This document shows, piece by piece, positions 8,165 to 17,746 of a DNA stretch of 64,000 nucleotides. The stretch is from assembly GCF_900239935.1 (NCBI RefSeq), contig NZ_LT965928.1:1865254-1929253 (forward strand). Reading direction: 5' to 3'. This stretch comes from Pseudoalteromonas carrageenovora IAM 12662. GTDB taxonomy: Bacteria > Pseudomonadota > Gammaproteobacteria > Enterobacterales > Alteromonadaceae. Within the stretch, counting starts at the first letter, position 1; the number at the start of each line of letters is the position of its first letter. Made by a program: the position numbers and the translations under genes. Under the pieces are notes generated by a model. The model saw nothing but the letters and a program-made list of their open reading frames with translations, was not told where the DNA came from and did not search any database.

Positions 8165-10276
8165 TTAAAACTTATATGATGCAGAAAACTTAACGTTTCT
8201 TGGTGTACCAGGTTGTACCCACGCATCGGCAAACGAGTTTGTGTAATACGTTTCATCAAACAGGTTATTTACCTCAGCCGTAATTCCAATCGCGTCTGTT
8301 ACATCGTAATTTACAAAAGCACGGGCTGTTGTGTAGCTTGGTAACTCAAAGTCGGTACCAAAAAAGCCGTTACGCTTGCCCACATGTAATAAACCACCAC
8401 CAAACTTAATGGCTTTACCGTATAGAACTGTTGATTGTACTAATTGTAAGCTAAGCTGTTGCTCTGGCACGTTTAATAGTGACGCGCCCGCTTCTACTGT
8501 GTAACCAAAGTTGGCATCAAAAAATGAGTTTTCGATTGTTGCATCAACGAACGCATACGACGCCCAAACTTCAAGCGTATCGGTAAGCTCACCCGTTAGG
8601 TCTATTTCTATCCCTTTACTTTGTGCTTCACCAATGGCTGCGTAAGTAAACGCTGTTGCATCGTCTACTACTAGCATGTTGTCTTGCTCTACTTTAAACA
8701 CAGCAACAGTACCAAATAATGCGCCATCGTTTAATGTAAATTTAACACCCAGCTCAGCAGATGTAGATTGGTTTGGCTCAAAACCATCGCCATTAGCATC
8801 GGCACCCGAAAGCGGACGGAAGTTCTCACCGTAAGCACCATAAACAGATACATAATCGCTTGCTTCATAAACTACACCAAACTGCGGGCTCACGCGTGAC
8901 TCAGTTTGTTTAGTGTTAGTGTTAGCTAAGCGGTTATTTAAGCGCTGCTCGTAATCATCAAAACGTGCACCAATACGTATATCTAACTTATCGGTTAGGC
9001 TTATTTGATCTTGAATGAATACCCCTACCGACTCTTGAATCTCTACGCGGTCAGTATTTGATGTTGGCGTTGGTAATTCATACGCGCCATAAACAGGGTT
9101 AAATACATTAATGTATTGATCGCCACGTACACGTAAAATGACTTGGTCGTTTTCAAATTTATCGGCATCAACACCCATAATTAAACGGTGCTCAAACCCG
9201 CCAAGCTCAAGATTACCACTTAACTCAGTTCTAAATACTTGGTATTTCGCATCAAAGTCGCGGTAGCGTCTAAAGCGATTTACTTCGCCATCAATTACGC
9301 CACCAAAACCAGTTTCGGTTGCAAAGCCTTCCATAGAGGTATCACGGTAGTTTGCACCAAATAAAATGCTCCAGTTATCATCAAAGTCATGAATATACTC
9401 TAACTGGTGCCCTAGTACATCGGCTTCAATTGGGCCATCGCCCGGCTCACCTAAAAAGCGGCTTTCAGGTATAAGGCCAAGTTCGCCATCTATGGCTAAT
9501 ACACCTCTATCAAACGGTACTTCTTGGTCGCTATATTCAAGCTCGTATATTAGTTGGCTGTTATTATTAATATTCCACACGATTGACGGGCTAAAGCCTT
9601 GCTTAGTGGTTTCTATGGTATCTCTAAAGCTTTCGGCGTCTTCATAAAAACCAACCAGTCTAATTGCTACGTCGTCGTTAAGCGCTGTGGTGTAATCAAC
9701 ATCGGCGCGGTAAGTATCAAAACTACCTACAGAGAGCTTAATTTCACCTGCGGTGTCAAACGTTGGGCGTTTAGTAACTAGGTTTACGGTGCCACCTGGT
9801 TCACCACGGCCAAATAAAGCCGCGCGCGGACCTTTTAAAACCTCTACCGACTCAATACCCGACAAATCACGTGAGCCACCAAAGCCACGTCCTGCATTAA
9901 AGCCATTTACTAAGTAATTACTTGGCAGGTTTTCATCGCCTACAAAGCCTCGCAACGAAAAGCTATTCCACAGCCCACCAAAGTTGTTTTGGCGCGCAAC
10001 CGAGGCTGATAAATCAAGCGCTTGATCAAGACTTACTGCGCCTGCGTTTTCAAGGGCTTCTAAATCAATTTTAAGCTCTGACTGAGGTGTTTCTAAAGGG
10101 CTAAAGTTACCTTGATAAGCCTGGCGAGATGCAACAACGGTTACTTTTTCAATTGCGTCATCCTTTACGCTTTTACTTTGCTGGTTTTGCTCAGCGGCCA
10201 TAACGTGGCTGCTAAATAAGCCTAATAAGCAAGTACTTAAATAGGTGAGCTTAAGCCCTTTTGTATTGGTTTTCAT
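8165..10276 (-). CDS. TonB-dependent siderophore receptor
   Basis: A 703-residue outer-membrane receptor. Residues 1-27 form a signal peptide ending V-M-A-A. A short segment, E-K-V-T-V-V-A, is a likely TonB box, followed by a plug domain (about 60-165) with V-E-V-L-K-G-P and the GRGEPGGTVNLVTKRP motif typical of siderophore receptors. A 22-strand barrel follows, ending in aromatic F as expected for BAM recognition. It imports a ferric siderophore or similar ligand using TonB energy. The ATG has AAGGTTCAC before it. It is the last gene of an ABC exporter-like operon, an unusual partner for such a receptor. No Fur box is evident in the 84-bp gap upstream. Confidence 0.93.
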   Translation of the reverse strand: MKTNTKGLKLTYLSTCLLGLFSSHVMAAEQNQQSKSVKDDAIEKVTVVASRQAYQGNFSPLETPQSELKIDLEALENAGAVSLDQALDLSASVARQNNFGGLWNSFSLRGFVGDENLPSNYLVNGFNAGRGFGGSRDLSGIESVEVLKGPRAALFGRGEPGGTVNLVTKRPTFDTAGEIKLSVGSFDTYRADVDYTTALNDDVAIRLVGFYEDAESFRDTIETTKQGFSPSIVWNINNNSQLIYELEYSDQEVPFDRGVLAIDGELGLIPESRFLGEPGDGPIEADVLGHQLEYIHDFDDNWSILFGANYRDTSMEGFATETGFGGVIDGEVNRFRRYRDFDAKYQVFRTELSGNLELGGFEHRLIMGVDADKFENDQVILRVRGDQYINVFNPVYGAYELPTPTSNTDRVEIQESVGVFIQDQISLTDKLDIRIGARFDDYEQRLNNRLANTNTKQTESRVSPQFGVVYEASDYVSVYGAYGENFRPLSGADANGDGFEPNQSTSAELGVKFTLNDGALFGTVAVFKVEQDNMLVVDDATAFTYAAIGEAQSKGIEIDLTGELTDTLEVWASYAFVDATIENSFFDANFGYTVEAGASLLNVPEQQLSLQLVQSTVLYGKAIKFGGGLLHVGKRNGFFGTDFELPSYTTARAFVNYDVTDAIGITAEVNNLFDETYYTNSFADAWVQPGTPRNVKFSASYKF

Positions 10277-10360
10277 TGTGAACCTTGTGAGTAATGTAAG
10301 TATTTTATAGTTATGTAGTAATTTTAATCGCGCTAAACAGGTACGTTTAGCGCTGTATTC

Positions 10361-11632
10361 TTAGTTGCTGCTTTGCGTGGTGTTTTCAAAGAGTGGCATG
10401 TTTTCAAGGGCTGCTTTAGTTGGGTCGTCTTTGTAAAATAACCACGGGTAATAAAACTCGCGTAATTGTTGATGATAATCTCTAATTTGCTGCTCATAAG
10501 CATACGCGGCAATTGAATCGGTATTGGCTGCACGGGTTAAGCTGCGCTGCAATAACAGCGGTGGCGAAACCCAAGATACAAAACCGGCTAACTCGTATTT
10601 TTTAGCGGCTGCGTCGCGATAGGCCTTTGAAAGCTCTGCCGCTTTTAAATCGCCCATTTGTTGAAATGCGTAATACCACTTCCATTCAAATTCGCTTTTC
10701 ATATCAATATATGGTGCAAGCGCTGGGTACTCTTTAATAAAAGGCTGCATAGTGGAAGCTTTTGGTAAATCCCACGCATCATTTACGGCCTCGCGTTGAG
10801 TAAGCATAATGTCGCCACCTTTAGGCGAATGCACTGACTTGTTTATAGCAAGGTCGCCTAAAATAGGAATAATAAAAGCAAACAACACCCACAAACCAAT
10901 TAAGCTAGAGGCAACACGTGGCGCACTGGTTGCGTTTTTGCCCCACCACACACTCAGCGCAGTCCAAAATGCAAGGTAGGCAATACACAACAGCGATACA
11001 TACGCCACTTCATACGCGCTTGCCCCAGCTATAAATCCGCCTACAAAAAATGGCAGCATTAAACACACTATTATTGCTACAAACCTTACGGTTAAACGAG
11101 CGCCCCACAAAGCAAAGTAAGACTTAGCTGTAGTGACTAATAAATCGTGCCTACCGCTGGTACGCTCGCTTGCAAATAAATCATGAAACAACAAAATAAT
11201 AACCAGTGGCGCTAGCGCACTAATTACAAACACAAAATCTATTTTACCGGCTTGAGCCAGCTCAGCATTTTGTGCATCGCTTTCGTAAATTTGCCCCTCA
11301 AGCGCTAATAAATTAATGCGGTGTTTCCACGGGAATATATCGCGCTCGCCTAAAGCAGCAAATGCCAGGTTAGATGGCTGCGAGTACGTTAAATGAAAGC
11401 TGTAATAAGCCAACATGCCTGCATCGCTTTGCTTTTTCTGTACTTTAGCGCGGTCGCTTTGATCTGCTGCTTTTAAGCGCTCTATTGTTTGCTGCTGTGC
11501 GCTTACTTCGCTTAACCCGCTGTAAATAGCAAAACCCGATAAAACAACGCTACACAGTAGTAATACAACTACGTATTTTTGGCGCAATAAAAAGCCCCAT
11601 TCACGCATAAGTTGTGTAATTAAATAGCTCAT
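10361..11632 (-). CDS. ABC-2 type permease, DUF3526 family (second of pair)
   Basis: A 423-residue membrane protein with one helix near residues 20-40, a long periplasmic loop, then five helices from about 145 to 275 and a periplasmic segment with W-K-W-Y-Y-A-F-Q-Q. This matches DUF3526 ABC-2 permeases. Together with the adjacent permease it would form the membrane part of an exporter. Its start ATGA overlaps the stop of the preceding permease by 4 bp (translational coupling). Confidence 0.85.
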   Translation of the reverse strand: MSYLITQLMREWGFLLRQKYVVVLLLCSVVLSGFAIYSGLSEVSAQQQTIERLKAADQSDRAKVQKKQSDAGMLAYYSFHLTYSQPSNLAFAALGERDIFPWKHRINLLALEGQIYESDAQNAELAQAGKIDFVFVISALAPLVIILLFHDLFASERTSGRHDLLVTTAKSYFALWGARLTVRFVAIIVCLMLPFFVGGFIAGASAYEVAYVSLLCIAYLAFWTALSVWWGKNATSAPRVASSLIGLWVLFAFIIPILGDLAINKSVHSPKGGDIMLTQREAVNDAWDLPKASTMQPFIKEYPALAPYIDMKSEFEWKWYYAFQQMGDLKAAELSKAYRDAAAKKYELAGFVSWVSPPLLLQRSLTRAANTDSIAAYAYEQQIRDYHQQLREFYYPWLFYKDDPTKAALENMPLFENTTQSSN

Positions 11633-13077
11633 AACAAACGTTTTCCTACCAATTTAATACCGCCCACAAGTACTACAATCCACAGAAATAACTGTAAAAA
11701 CGCAGGTACACTTCTTTGTGCTCGAACATCTGCACTGTCTACATTAAAATTAAAGTCTTGTAGTATTTGCCAGTTTTGGGCGCTTACACGTGCTTTTTTA
11801 GTGGCTGAGGCATCAGCATTGCGGTTCATATCATCTATGTAATCAAGCTCTTCAATATGAATTTTGTTAAGCCCTTGCACAAAATCAAAACGCAGCTGTT
11901 CGCTTTCACGTAAAAAACGATGATGGGTTTCTATGCTGGTGCCCACTACAATCATAGAGAGCGAGCGAATAGCCACCATAGGGGATACCCAACCAAAATA
12001 ACGCGATACCTGCGTTTGCTTAAGTTCATTTTGCATACGTTGCTCAGCAAATTGGTTTAGTACTTTGGCTTGTTTAGCCTCTGATTCACTGGCTACTAAA
12101 CCTCTAAAGTTTACCGGCAGCTCATCAATGCTATTTACGTTGTACTTTTTAAGGAGTGATTGTTTAAATTGCTTAAATGCAGGGTCGTTCGTGTTATGGC
12201 CATCGCCTAGTTTTCTAAGCTCGGCTTTAACAGCAAAATCGGTTTCTATTTTACCGGCAGATGGCACAGCCGTTGAGGCCGTAGTACTTGCTACGCGCGG
12301 CATAACAATACACAGTAAAATCCATACAAACGCAAGCGCCGTAAAACTACCACTGTTTTTACTAAACACGCTCGATGCGAGTAAAATCAGTAATACCCAC
12401 ACAGTTAAATATAAAGCGTAACCTACAACAAAACTGGCAACTGCTAATAAACTTTCACCCGCAGATACCGTAAACAAAGCCGATACAGCCAGTGGCGCAA
12501 TAACCAAGCCCACTACCGAAAGCAGTGCTAAACCTTTACCGGCAATAAGCGTAATACCCGACGTGCCTTGCGCTAATAAGTACGACAGCGTTTGCGATTC
12601 ACGCTCACGACTAATAGAGCTGTAGCCAATTAATATAAGCAGTAACGGCGCTAATGTTTGCACTATAAAAGCAGGCGTTAAGCTACCTAATTTAGTAAGC
12701 GCTGTACCTTGGCGTTGATCGGCAAACATTGCACTATTTTGCCTATGTCCTTCTAAAAATATTGAGTTACCTGTGTATGCGTCAATACCTGGGTCGAGGG
12801 TGCTCAGTGGTGAAGGCGTTCTAAAGGCATAGTGCCCATAGTGCACCATTCTATGTGGGTGACGATCGGGCTGATCAACAAAACTTTGCTCGGCATTTGA
12901 TTGAAGTTCATGGCGATCATGGCTAAGTTCAAGCATAGTAATTGCGGTCACCACAACCGATGAAAGCGTAAGCAATAAGCCAATGGCTAAAACGGTCATT
13001 GCTAGTTTTGAGCGAAGCCAATAGCGCCATTCATCTTTGGCAACTATAACCATTTTTGAAAAATTATTTATACTCAT
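11629..13077 (-). CDS. ABC-2 type permease, DUF3526 family (first of pair)
   Basis: A 482-residue membrane protein with an N-terminal helix (about 22-47), a large periplasmic loop, a central set of helices including I-G-Y-S-S-I-S-R-E-R-E-S-Q-T-L, the ABC-2 coupling motif, and a C-terminal helix. It is the paralogue of the downstream permease and both likely heterodimerise. The stop of the upstream ATPase gene overlaps its ATG by one base (TAATG). The export substrate is unknown. Confidence 0.86.
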   Translation of the reverse strand: MSINNFSKMVIVAKDEWRYWLRSKLAMTVLAIGLLLTLSSVVVTAITMLELSHDRHELQSNAEQSFVDQPDRHPHRMVHYGHYAFRTPSPLSTLDPGIDAYTGNSIFLEGHRQNSAMFADQRQGTALTKLGSLTPAFIVQTLAPLLLILIGYSSISRERESQTLSYLLAQGTSGITLIAGKGLALLSVVGLVIAPLAVSALFTVSAGESLLAVASFVVGYALYLTVWVLLILLASSVFSKNSGSFTALAFVWILLCIVMPRVASTTASTAVPSAGKIETDFAVKAELRKLGDGHNTNDPAFKQFKQSLLKKYNVNSIDELPVNFRGLVASESEAKQAKVLNQFAEQRMQNELKQTQVSRYFGWVSPMVAIRSLSMIVVGTSIETHHRFLRESEQLRFDFVQGLNKIHIEELDYIDDMNRNADASATKKARVSAQNWQILQDFNFNVDSADVRAQRSVPAFLQLFLWIVVLVGGIKLVGKRLL

Positions 13078-13889
13078 TACGCGCCTCTTTGCGCAAAGGC
13101 TGCGTGCACTTGTTCAGTATCAATACGGCCGTTTTCTGGCGCGTCAAATTCGCCCACCAGCTCACCAGCTCTTAGTAACCCAATACGGTTAGCTACTTGG
13201 CAGGCGCCGTATACATCATGCGTAACCATTAAAATAGAAGCACCCGCTAATGCAAGCTCGCGCACTAACTGGTTAAACTCATCTATGGCAACAGGGTCAA
13301 GGCCCGAGGTAGGTTCATCAAGTAAAAATATCGGGGCTTCACGTAAAATAGCCAGTGCAATCGCGGTTTTTTGCCTCATGCCTTTAGAATATGTTTGCAT
13401 AGGGCGCTCCCACGCCCCTTCTTGCAAAGCAACACGATTAAACGCGGCATTAATCTGCTCGTCTGTTTTATTAATATCAGCAAGTGATAAAAAATACTCT
13501 ACGTTTTCGCGTGCTGTTAAATGCGGGTATAACGTTGCAGACTCAGGTAAGTACGCCGTTTTAGTACGAACAAAGTCAAGTGCTTTGCTCACCTCTTTAC
13601 CCGCTACTTTTACTGAGCCTTGCGTTGGTTTATTAAAACCCAGTAACGTTTTTAAGGTGGTTGATTTACCCGCACCGTTACCGCCAAGTAGTGCATAAAT
13701 TTCGCCTGAGCCCACATTAAAGTTTAAGTTTTTTAAAATAGCGTTATTTTTAATGCTAAAACTAAGCGAGTCCACTTCAATAATGGCTTTCTGAGTCGCA
13801 CTATTATTGTCATTTTTTTGAGCGTTTGATTGTTTTGCAATTGTAGAATCATTATTAGATGTGTTGTTAACCGGTACGTGTGTTGTCAC
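13077..13889 (-). CDS. ABC transporter ATP-binding protein (exporter type)
   Basis: The ATPase of the ABC-2 exporter encoded downstream. It shows Walker A (GGNGAGKST, near residue 70), the signature S-K-G-M-R-Q-K and Walker B (IFLLDEPTSGLD) plus the H-loop MVTHD. An unusual Asn/Ser-rich N-terminal tail of about 36 residues precedes the domain. The TTG at 13895 is nearly adjacent to the AAGAG ribosome binding site, whereas a GTG at 13889 has 7-bp spacing, so I chose the GTG. First gene of the four-gene operon ending in the TonB receptor. A promoter with -10 TATAAC and -35 TTGCAT is visible upstream. Confidence 0.9.
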   Translation of the reverse strand: MTTHVPVNNTSNNDSTIAKQSNAQKNDNNSATQKAIIEVDSLSFSIKNNAILKNLNFNVGSGEIYALLGGNGAGKSTTLKTLLGFNKPTQGSVKVAGKEVSKALDFVRTKTAYLPESATLYPHLTARENVEYFLSLADINKTDEQINAAFNRVALQEGAWERPMQTYSKGMRQKTAIALAILREAPIFLLDEPTSGLDPVAIDEFNQLVRELALAGASILMVTHDVYGACQVANRIGLLRAGELVGEFDAPENGRIDTEQVHAAFAQRGA

Positions 13890-14262
13890 ATTCAAGCTCT
13901 TTCATAAATTAGAATTCGGCGAATGTTATACTATACCAACAATTAAATGCAACAATATAACGTTATAATCATTAACAAATGAGACAAAGTAAATATGAGA
14001 GTTACAATAGATATTGCAAATAGCCTTATTGCGGATTTTTATATATGCAGCTAACTAATCTTTATGGACTTAACTACCGGTATAAATTACGTTTTATAAA
14101 GTTATTTAACATTAAAAAATAAAATTTATGCTAGTCCTAAATAATGTCATTTTCTTAAATGCATCATTCTTATGCATTTAAAAAAGTACATGTTAATGAA
14201 GTTGGTAATTTAATAAATTGTGCTATCTTTTTATTATCTACATTATAAAAATACGGGCTAAC
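13890..14262. promoter_or_regulatory. Divergent regulatory region between ABC operon and porin-PstS-GGDEF operon
   Basis: For the minus strand, -10 TATAAC (13925-13930) and -35 TTGCAT (13947-13952) are 16 bp apart, with a 12-bp palindrome TATAACGTTATA at 13956-13967 just upstream of the -35. For the plus-strand operon, a perfect 10-bp inverted repeat (TTAAATGCAT / ATGCATTTAA, 14155-14181, 7-nt centre) lies about 80 bp before the start. Both palindromes are candidate operators; I cannot name the regulators. Confidence 0.45.
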
Positions 14263-15525
14263 ATGTTGTTCCGAGGTACTATTGCCATAGCAATATTGGC
14301 AACCTTTGCTGCAAATAAAACCTATGCAAACGACATTGACGTGCAATTTAGTGGTTTTGCATCCTTAACCCTTAGTTACACTGACGATTCAGATATTGGT
14401 TTTGCATCTAGTTATTCAAATGTGAACGAATCTGGTTTTTCAGCAACGCGTGATTCAATTTTAGGTGGTCAGGCTAATATATCACTGGCCAAAAATTGGG
14501 ACTCTGTAGTTCAACTAGTAATACAAGATCATGCCTTTAAAAGCTTTGATAATTTTTTAGAGCTCGCCTTTGTACGTTATCGCCCATCACGTAACTGGGC
14601 CATCCGCGCAGGTAGGTTAAACAGCGACCTTTACTTACTGTCTGAGTACCCTTACGTTGGATACGCTTACTTATGGGTGCGCCCGCCTCATTCGTATTAC
14701 TCATTTGCAAACATTGCAGGTAATTTTGATGGAATAGACGTTGAATACAGTAAAGCCATTAACGATGGCTTCTTACGCTTAAAACTTGCTTATGGTAGCT
14801 CCACAGCAAAGATACAAGCCTATAATGACGACTTTTTTATTGATTTTGATAACTTAACAACCCTTAGTGCAACATACTCTTTAGATGCATGGACAATGCG
14901 TTTTTCGTTATCAAGGTCAAACTTTGGCGATTATAAACTAACCGCGTTGGACGAATTTATAACCGCACTCGATTTAGTACCACAAAGTATATGGCCGCAA
15001 GCACAAAGTATATCTAACAAATTTAACACCAAAGGCAACAGCATAGAATACGCAGCCTTTGGCGTTACTTACGATAATAATAATTGGCTTATTCAATCTG
15101 AGTTAGGTATTTCAGAATCCGATTGGATAATAGCTCCATCTGTATTTAGCACTTATATTAGTGCGGGTTACAGAGTAGATGATGCAATATTTTACACAGG
15201 CTTTACGGCAGCTAAAAATCGCCATGATGTAGTTGAAGTAAACAGCCCTATTTTTCCACCAGGTACTCCTGAGCAATTTTCTGTACCTATACAACAACTC
15301 GCGGTTGCCACTCAATCTTCAGTTCAAATTACGAATGTTCACCAGCACTCTGTTAACGTAGGCGTAAAATGGCATTTTTCGGATCGCTTAGTATTTAAAG
15401 CGCAGTTAGACCGCTTTGATATAAAGCCTCAAGGTGCGGGGCTATGGAGCCTTAGTAATCCTGCTGATGCAAATAAAAGCAACAAAGTACATATACTCAG
15501 TTTAAATGCTAGTATGGTGTTTTAG
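14263..15525 (+). CDS. Outer-membrane porin-like beta-barrel protein
   Basis: About 420 residues with a signal peptide (cleavage near T-Y-A-N, residue 23) and then alternating amphipathic strands ending in V-F, as in outer-membrane barrels. Motifs such as FLELAFVRYRPS-like strands and W-A-I-R-A-G-R-L resemble phosphate-selective or general porins. The ATG at 14263 starts the signal peptide directly; an upstream TTG at 14218 adds a non-signal extension. The next two genes, a PstS-like protein and a GGDEF cyclase, follow at 2 bp and with an 8-bp overlap, so the barrel is probably part of a signalling or sensing unit with them. Confidence 0.82.
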   Translation: MLFRGTIAIAILATFAANKTYANDIDVQFSGFASLTLSYTDDSDIGFASSYSNVNESGFSATRDSILGGQANISLAKNWDSVVQLVIQDHAFKSFDNFLELAFVRYRPSRNWAIRAGRLNSDLYLLSEYPYVGYAYLWVRPPHSYYSFANIAGNFDGIDVEYSKAINDGFLRLKLAYGSSTAKIQAYNDDFFIDFDNLTTLSATYSLDAWTMRFSLSRSNFGDYKLTALDEFITALDLVPQSIWPQAQSISNKFNTKGNSIEYAAFGVTYDNNNWLIQSELGISESDWIIAPSVFSTYISAGYRVDDAIFYTGFTAAKNRHDVVEVNSPIFPPGTPEQFSVPIQQLAVATQSSVQITNVHQHSVNVGVKWHFSDRLVFKAQLDRFDIKPQGAGLWSLSNPADANKSNKVHILSLNASMVF

Positions 15526-15527
15526 TT

Positions 15528-15968
15528 ATGATAAGCGCTCGTAATCTAGGTCTTAATGTAATGCTCCCCTTATGCCTGCTTTTTGTGAGCTTTTATGCTA
15601 AATCTACAGAGTTTGTTGTAGTGGTAAATAAAAGCAACGCAATTAACGCATTATCAAAACGGGAAATAATTGATATTTACATGGGTAGGTATTTAACTTT
15701 TCCTGATGGTGAAACGTCAAAGCCACTCGATTTGCCCGCCCAATCAGCATTAAAAAACGATTTTTACTTAAAACTGGTCAATAAAGACGAGCAAAAAATA
15801 AATGCGTATTGGGCCAGGTTGTTATTTTCTGGCCGTGCAAAGCCCCCTACACCTTCCGCATCCGTTGAAGATGCAATAAATAAAATTGCAGCATCACAAT
15901 TTGCTATTGGCTACATTCCGCTATCGCAAGTTACAGATGCAGTAAAAGTGGTATACACATTTGATTAA
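15528..15968 (+). CDS. PstS-like periplasmic phosphate-binding family protein
   Basis: A short (146-residue) periplasmic protein with a signal peptide and the pattern VVVNKSNAINALSKREIIDIYMGR, then K-N-D-F-Y, YWARLLFSGRA-like and IGYIP segments. This is the typical truncated single-lobe PstS-like protein found next to sensory proteins, not the full-length phosphate importer subunit (about 320 residues). It begins 2 bp after the porin stop and overlaps the cyclase gene by 8 bp. I infer that it passes a periplasmic signal to the cyclase. Confidence 0.82.
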   Translation: MISARNLGLNVMLPLCLLFVSFYAKSTEFVVVVNKSNAINALSKREIIDIYMGRYLTFPDGETSKPLDLPAQSALKNDFYLKLVNKDEQKINAYWARLLFSGRAKPPTPSASVEDAINKIAASQFAIGYIPLSQVTDAVKVVYTFD

Positions 15969-17592
15969 AATTATTAGCCAAAAGCTCTACATACGCGTTG
16001 CTATAGCAATTGCGTTAGTTGCTATTGTTGTATCTTTAGTATCGTCAATGCTGTCGTATTATTCAGGCTTTAAAGAAAAGAAAAACACCAACTACTTACT
16101 CGTACAACAGTTAGCGCAAACAATGGGAAAAACAGCCGCCATAGCTGCTTATTTAAACGATAAAGAGTTAAGCCAAGAAATAATTAATGGCTTGCTAAGT
16201 AACGATTTAGTGCAAGGCGCAAGCCTAGAAGGAGAAGCAAACGCAAAAGGCGAAATGGAGCTATTTATTGCAAATGGCACTATTAACAAACAAAAAGAAG
16301 CCGTGTTAGTTAAGCTAGTTCATCCTTTTTTAGATGACACTTTTATAGGTGTTTTATCAATATACCCCGACGATAATTTTATACAGCAACAGGCACAGGC
16401 TGCACTTAAAAAAGAATTTATTTTAATGCTAATACAATCTATCGTTATCGCATTTTTTGTATCGCTTGTAGTGCAGCGTTGGCTTACTCAACCTATTCAA
16501 AACCTTACCGACAGCTTTGCTAAAATTAACCCATCAGAACCAGAAACCCTTAATATGCTAACCTTTAAGCGAGGTAAGCGAGACGAAATAAGCCGTTTAA
16601 CGCACGGTATAAATGCTCTAATGCACGAATTGCATTTAACTATTAGCAACGAACAAACACTTCGTAAAAAAACCCAAGAACTAGAAGCCAAATTTAGACT
16701 TATTTTTGAGCAAGCCAGCGCTGGTATTTGTTTACTCGATAGCAAAAATAGTATCACCACCTTTAACCCCGCTTTTAAACATTACTTTACCGTACCCGGT
16801 GAAAAAGAGTTATCAACCCTGCACTTCCCTGAATTATTAAACAACGTTGATGAATTACAAAGCCTACTGGAAGAAATTCGCTTTGCTCATAACCCACCAC
16901 AAACTACGTTAGATGTAGAGTGTAAAGTTGGTTATAAAACGATCTGGTTTCATTGTTTATTTGTTAGATTAACAGACCAAAGAGATACCAACCGAGGCCC
17001 ACAACAAGAGCAACTAGTAGAAGTAATTTTACACGATGTAACCGAGCGCGCAGAACGCGAACTTCAAACCCGCTTTGAAGCCGATCACGATCCGCTAACC
17101 GGCCTATTAAACCGCCGCGCCGGTGAAAAACGCCTTCAAAAAGCGCTACGCGAATGCATAAAAAATAATAAGCACTTGGTACTTATGATGATCGATTTAG
17201 ACAAATTTAAACCTATTAACGACACCTATGGTCACGAAGCTGGTGACAAAGTGCTCATAGAAACAGCGCACAGATTTAAAACCCTATTTCATGAAAAAAA
17301 CGACATGTGTATTCGTCTAGGCGGTGACGAATTTATTATTGCAAGACAGGTAAACACCTACAACAAAGCAGCAACCCTTGAGCAAGCAACCACCTTACTA
17401 AATGAGCTACAACAACAAGTTAGTATTTCAAACACTAAAACATGCGCAGTGGGTGCAAGCATAGGTATTGCAATAGCCCCTACTGATGGCACTGAACTTC
17501 ATGAATTAATGCACAACGGTGATAAAACCCTTTATCACGTAAAAGAAACAGGCCGAGGAAAAGTCGCCTTTTACGACGATATAAAAAATTAG
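15961..17592 (+). CDS. Membrane-bound diguanylate cyclase (HAMP-PAS-GGDEF)
   Basis: Makes cyclic di-GMP from two GTP. Layout over 543 residues: helix 11-31, periplasmic sensor of about 115 residues, helix near 152-172, HAMP-like linker, a PAS domain (about 240-360) and a GGDEF domain ending the protein. The active-site loop R-L-G-G-D-E-F is intact near residue 455. The inhibitory I-site five residues upstream reads E-K-N-D rather than R-x-x-D, so product feedback may be lost. It starts with TTG overlapping the PstS-like gene by 8 bp. Together with the barrel and the PstS-like protein it forms a likely envelope-sensing unit. Confidence 0.92.
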   Translation: MIKIISQKLYIRVAIAIALVAIVVSLVSSMLSYYSGFKEKKNTNYLLVQQLAQTMGKTAAIAAYLNDKELSQEIINGLLSNDLVQGASLEGEANAKGEMELFIANGTINKQKEAVLVKLVHPFLDDTFIGVLSIYPDDNFIQQQAQAALKKEFILMLIQSIVIAFFVSLVVQRWLTQPIQNLTDSFAKINPSEPETLNMLTFKRGKRDEISRLTHGINALMHELHLTISNEQTLRKKTQELEAKFRLIFEQASAGICLLDSKNSITTFNPAFKHYFTVPGEKELSTLHFPELLNNVDELQSLLEEIRFAHNPPQTTLDVECKVGYKTIWFHCLFVRLTDQRDTNRGPQQEQLVEVILHDVTERAERELQTRFEADHDPLTGLLNRRAGEKRLQKALRECIKNNKHLVLMMIDLDKFKPINDTYGHEAGDKVLIETAHRFKTLFHEKNDMCIRLGGDEFIIARQVNTYNKAATLEQATTLLNELQQQVSISNTKTCAVGASIGIAIAPTDGTELHELMHNGDKTLYHVKETGRGKVAFYDDIKN

Positions 17593-17746
17593 ATGGTGAA
17601 TACTATAACGTTTTCACGGCTTTCAAATAGTCTTTATTATAAAAATACGCCGCTAAACCAAATTTACATCCAAACCTTTAAAGTACATTGAACAATTAAG
17701 TTTTCAATTGATAGAATGCCAACCTACTTTTCTACCAAGAGATACA

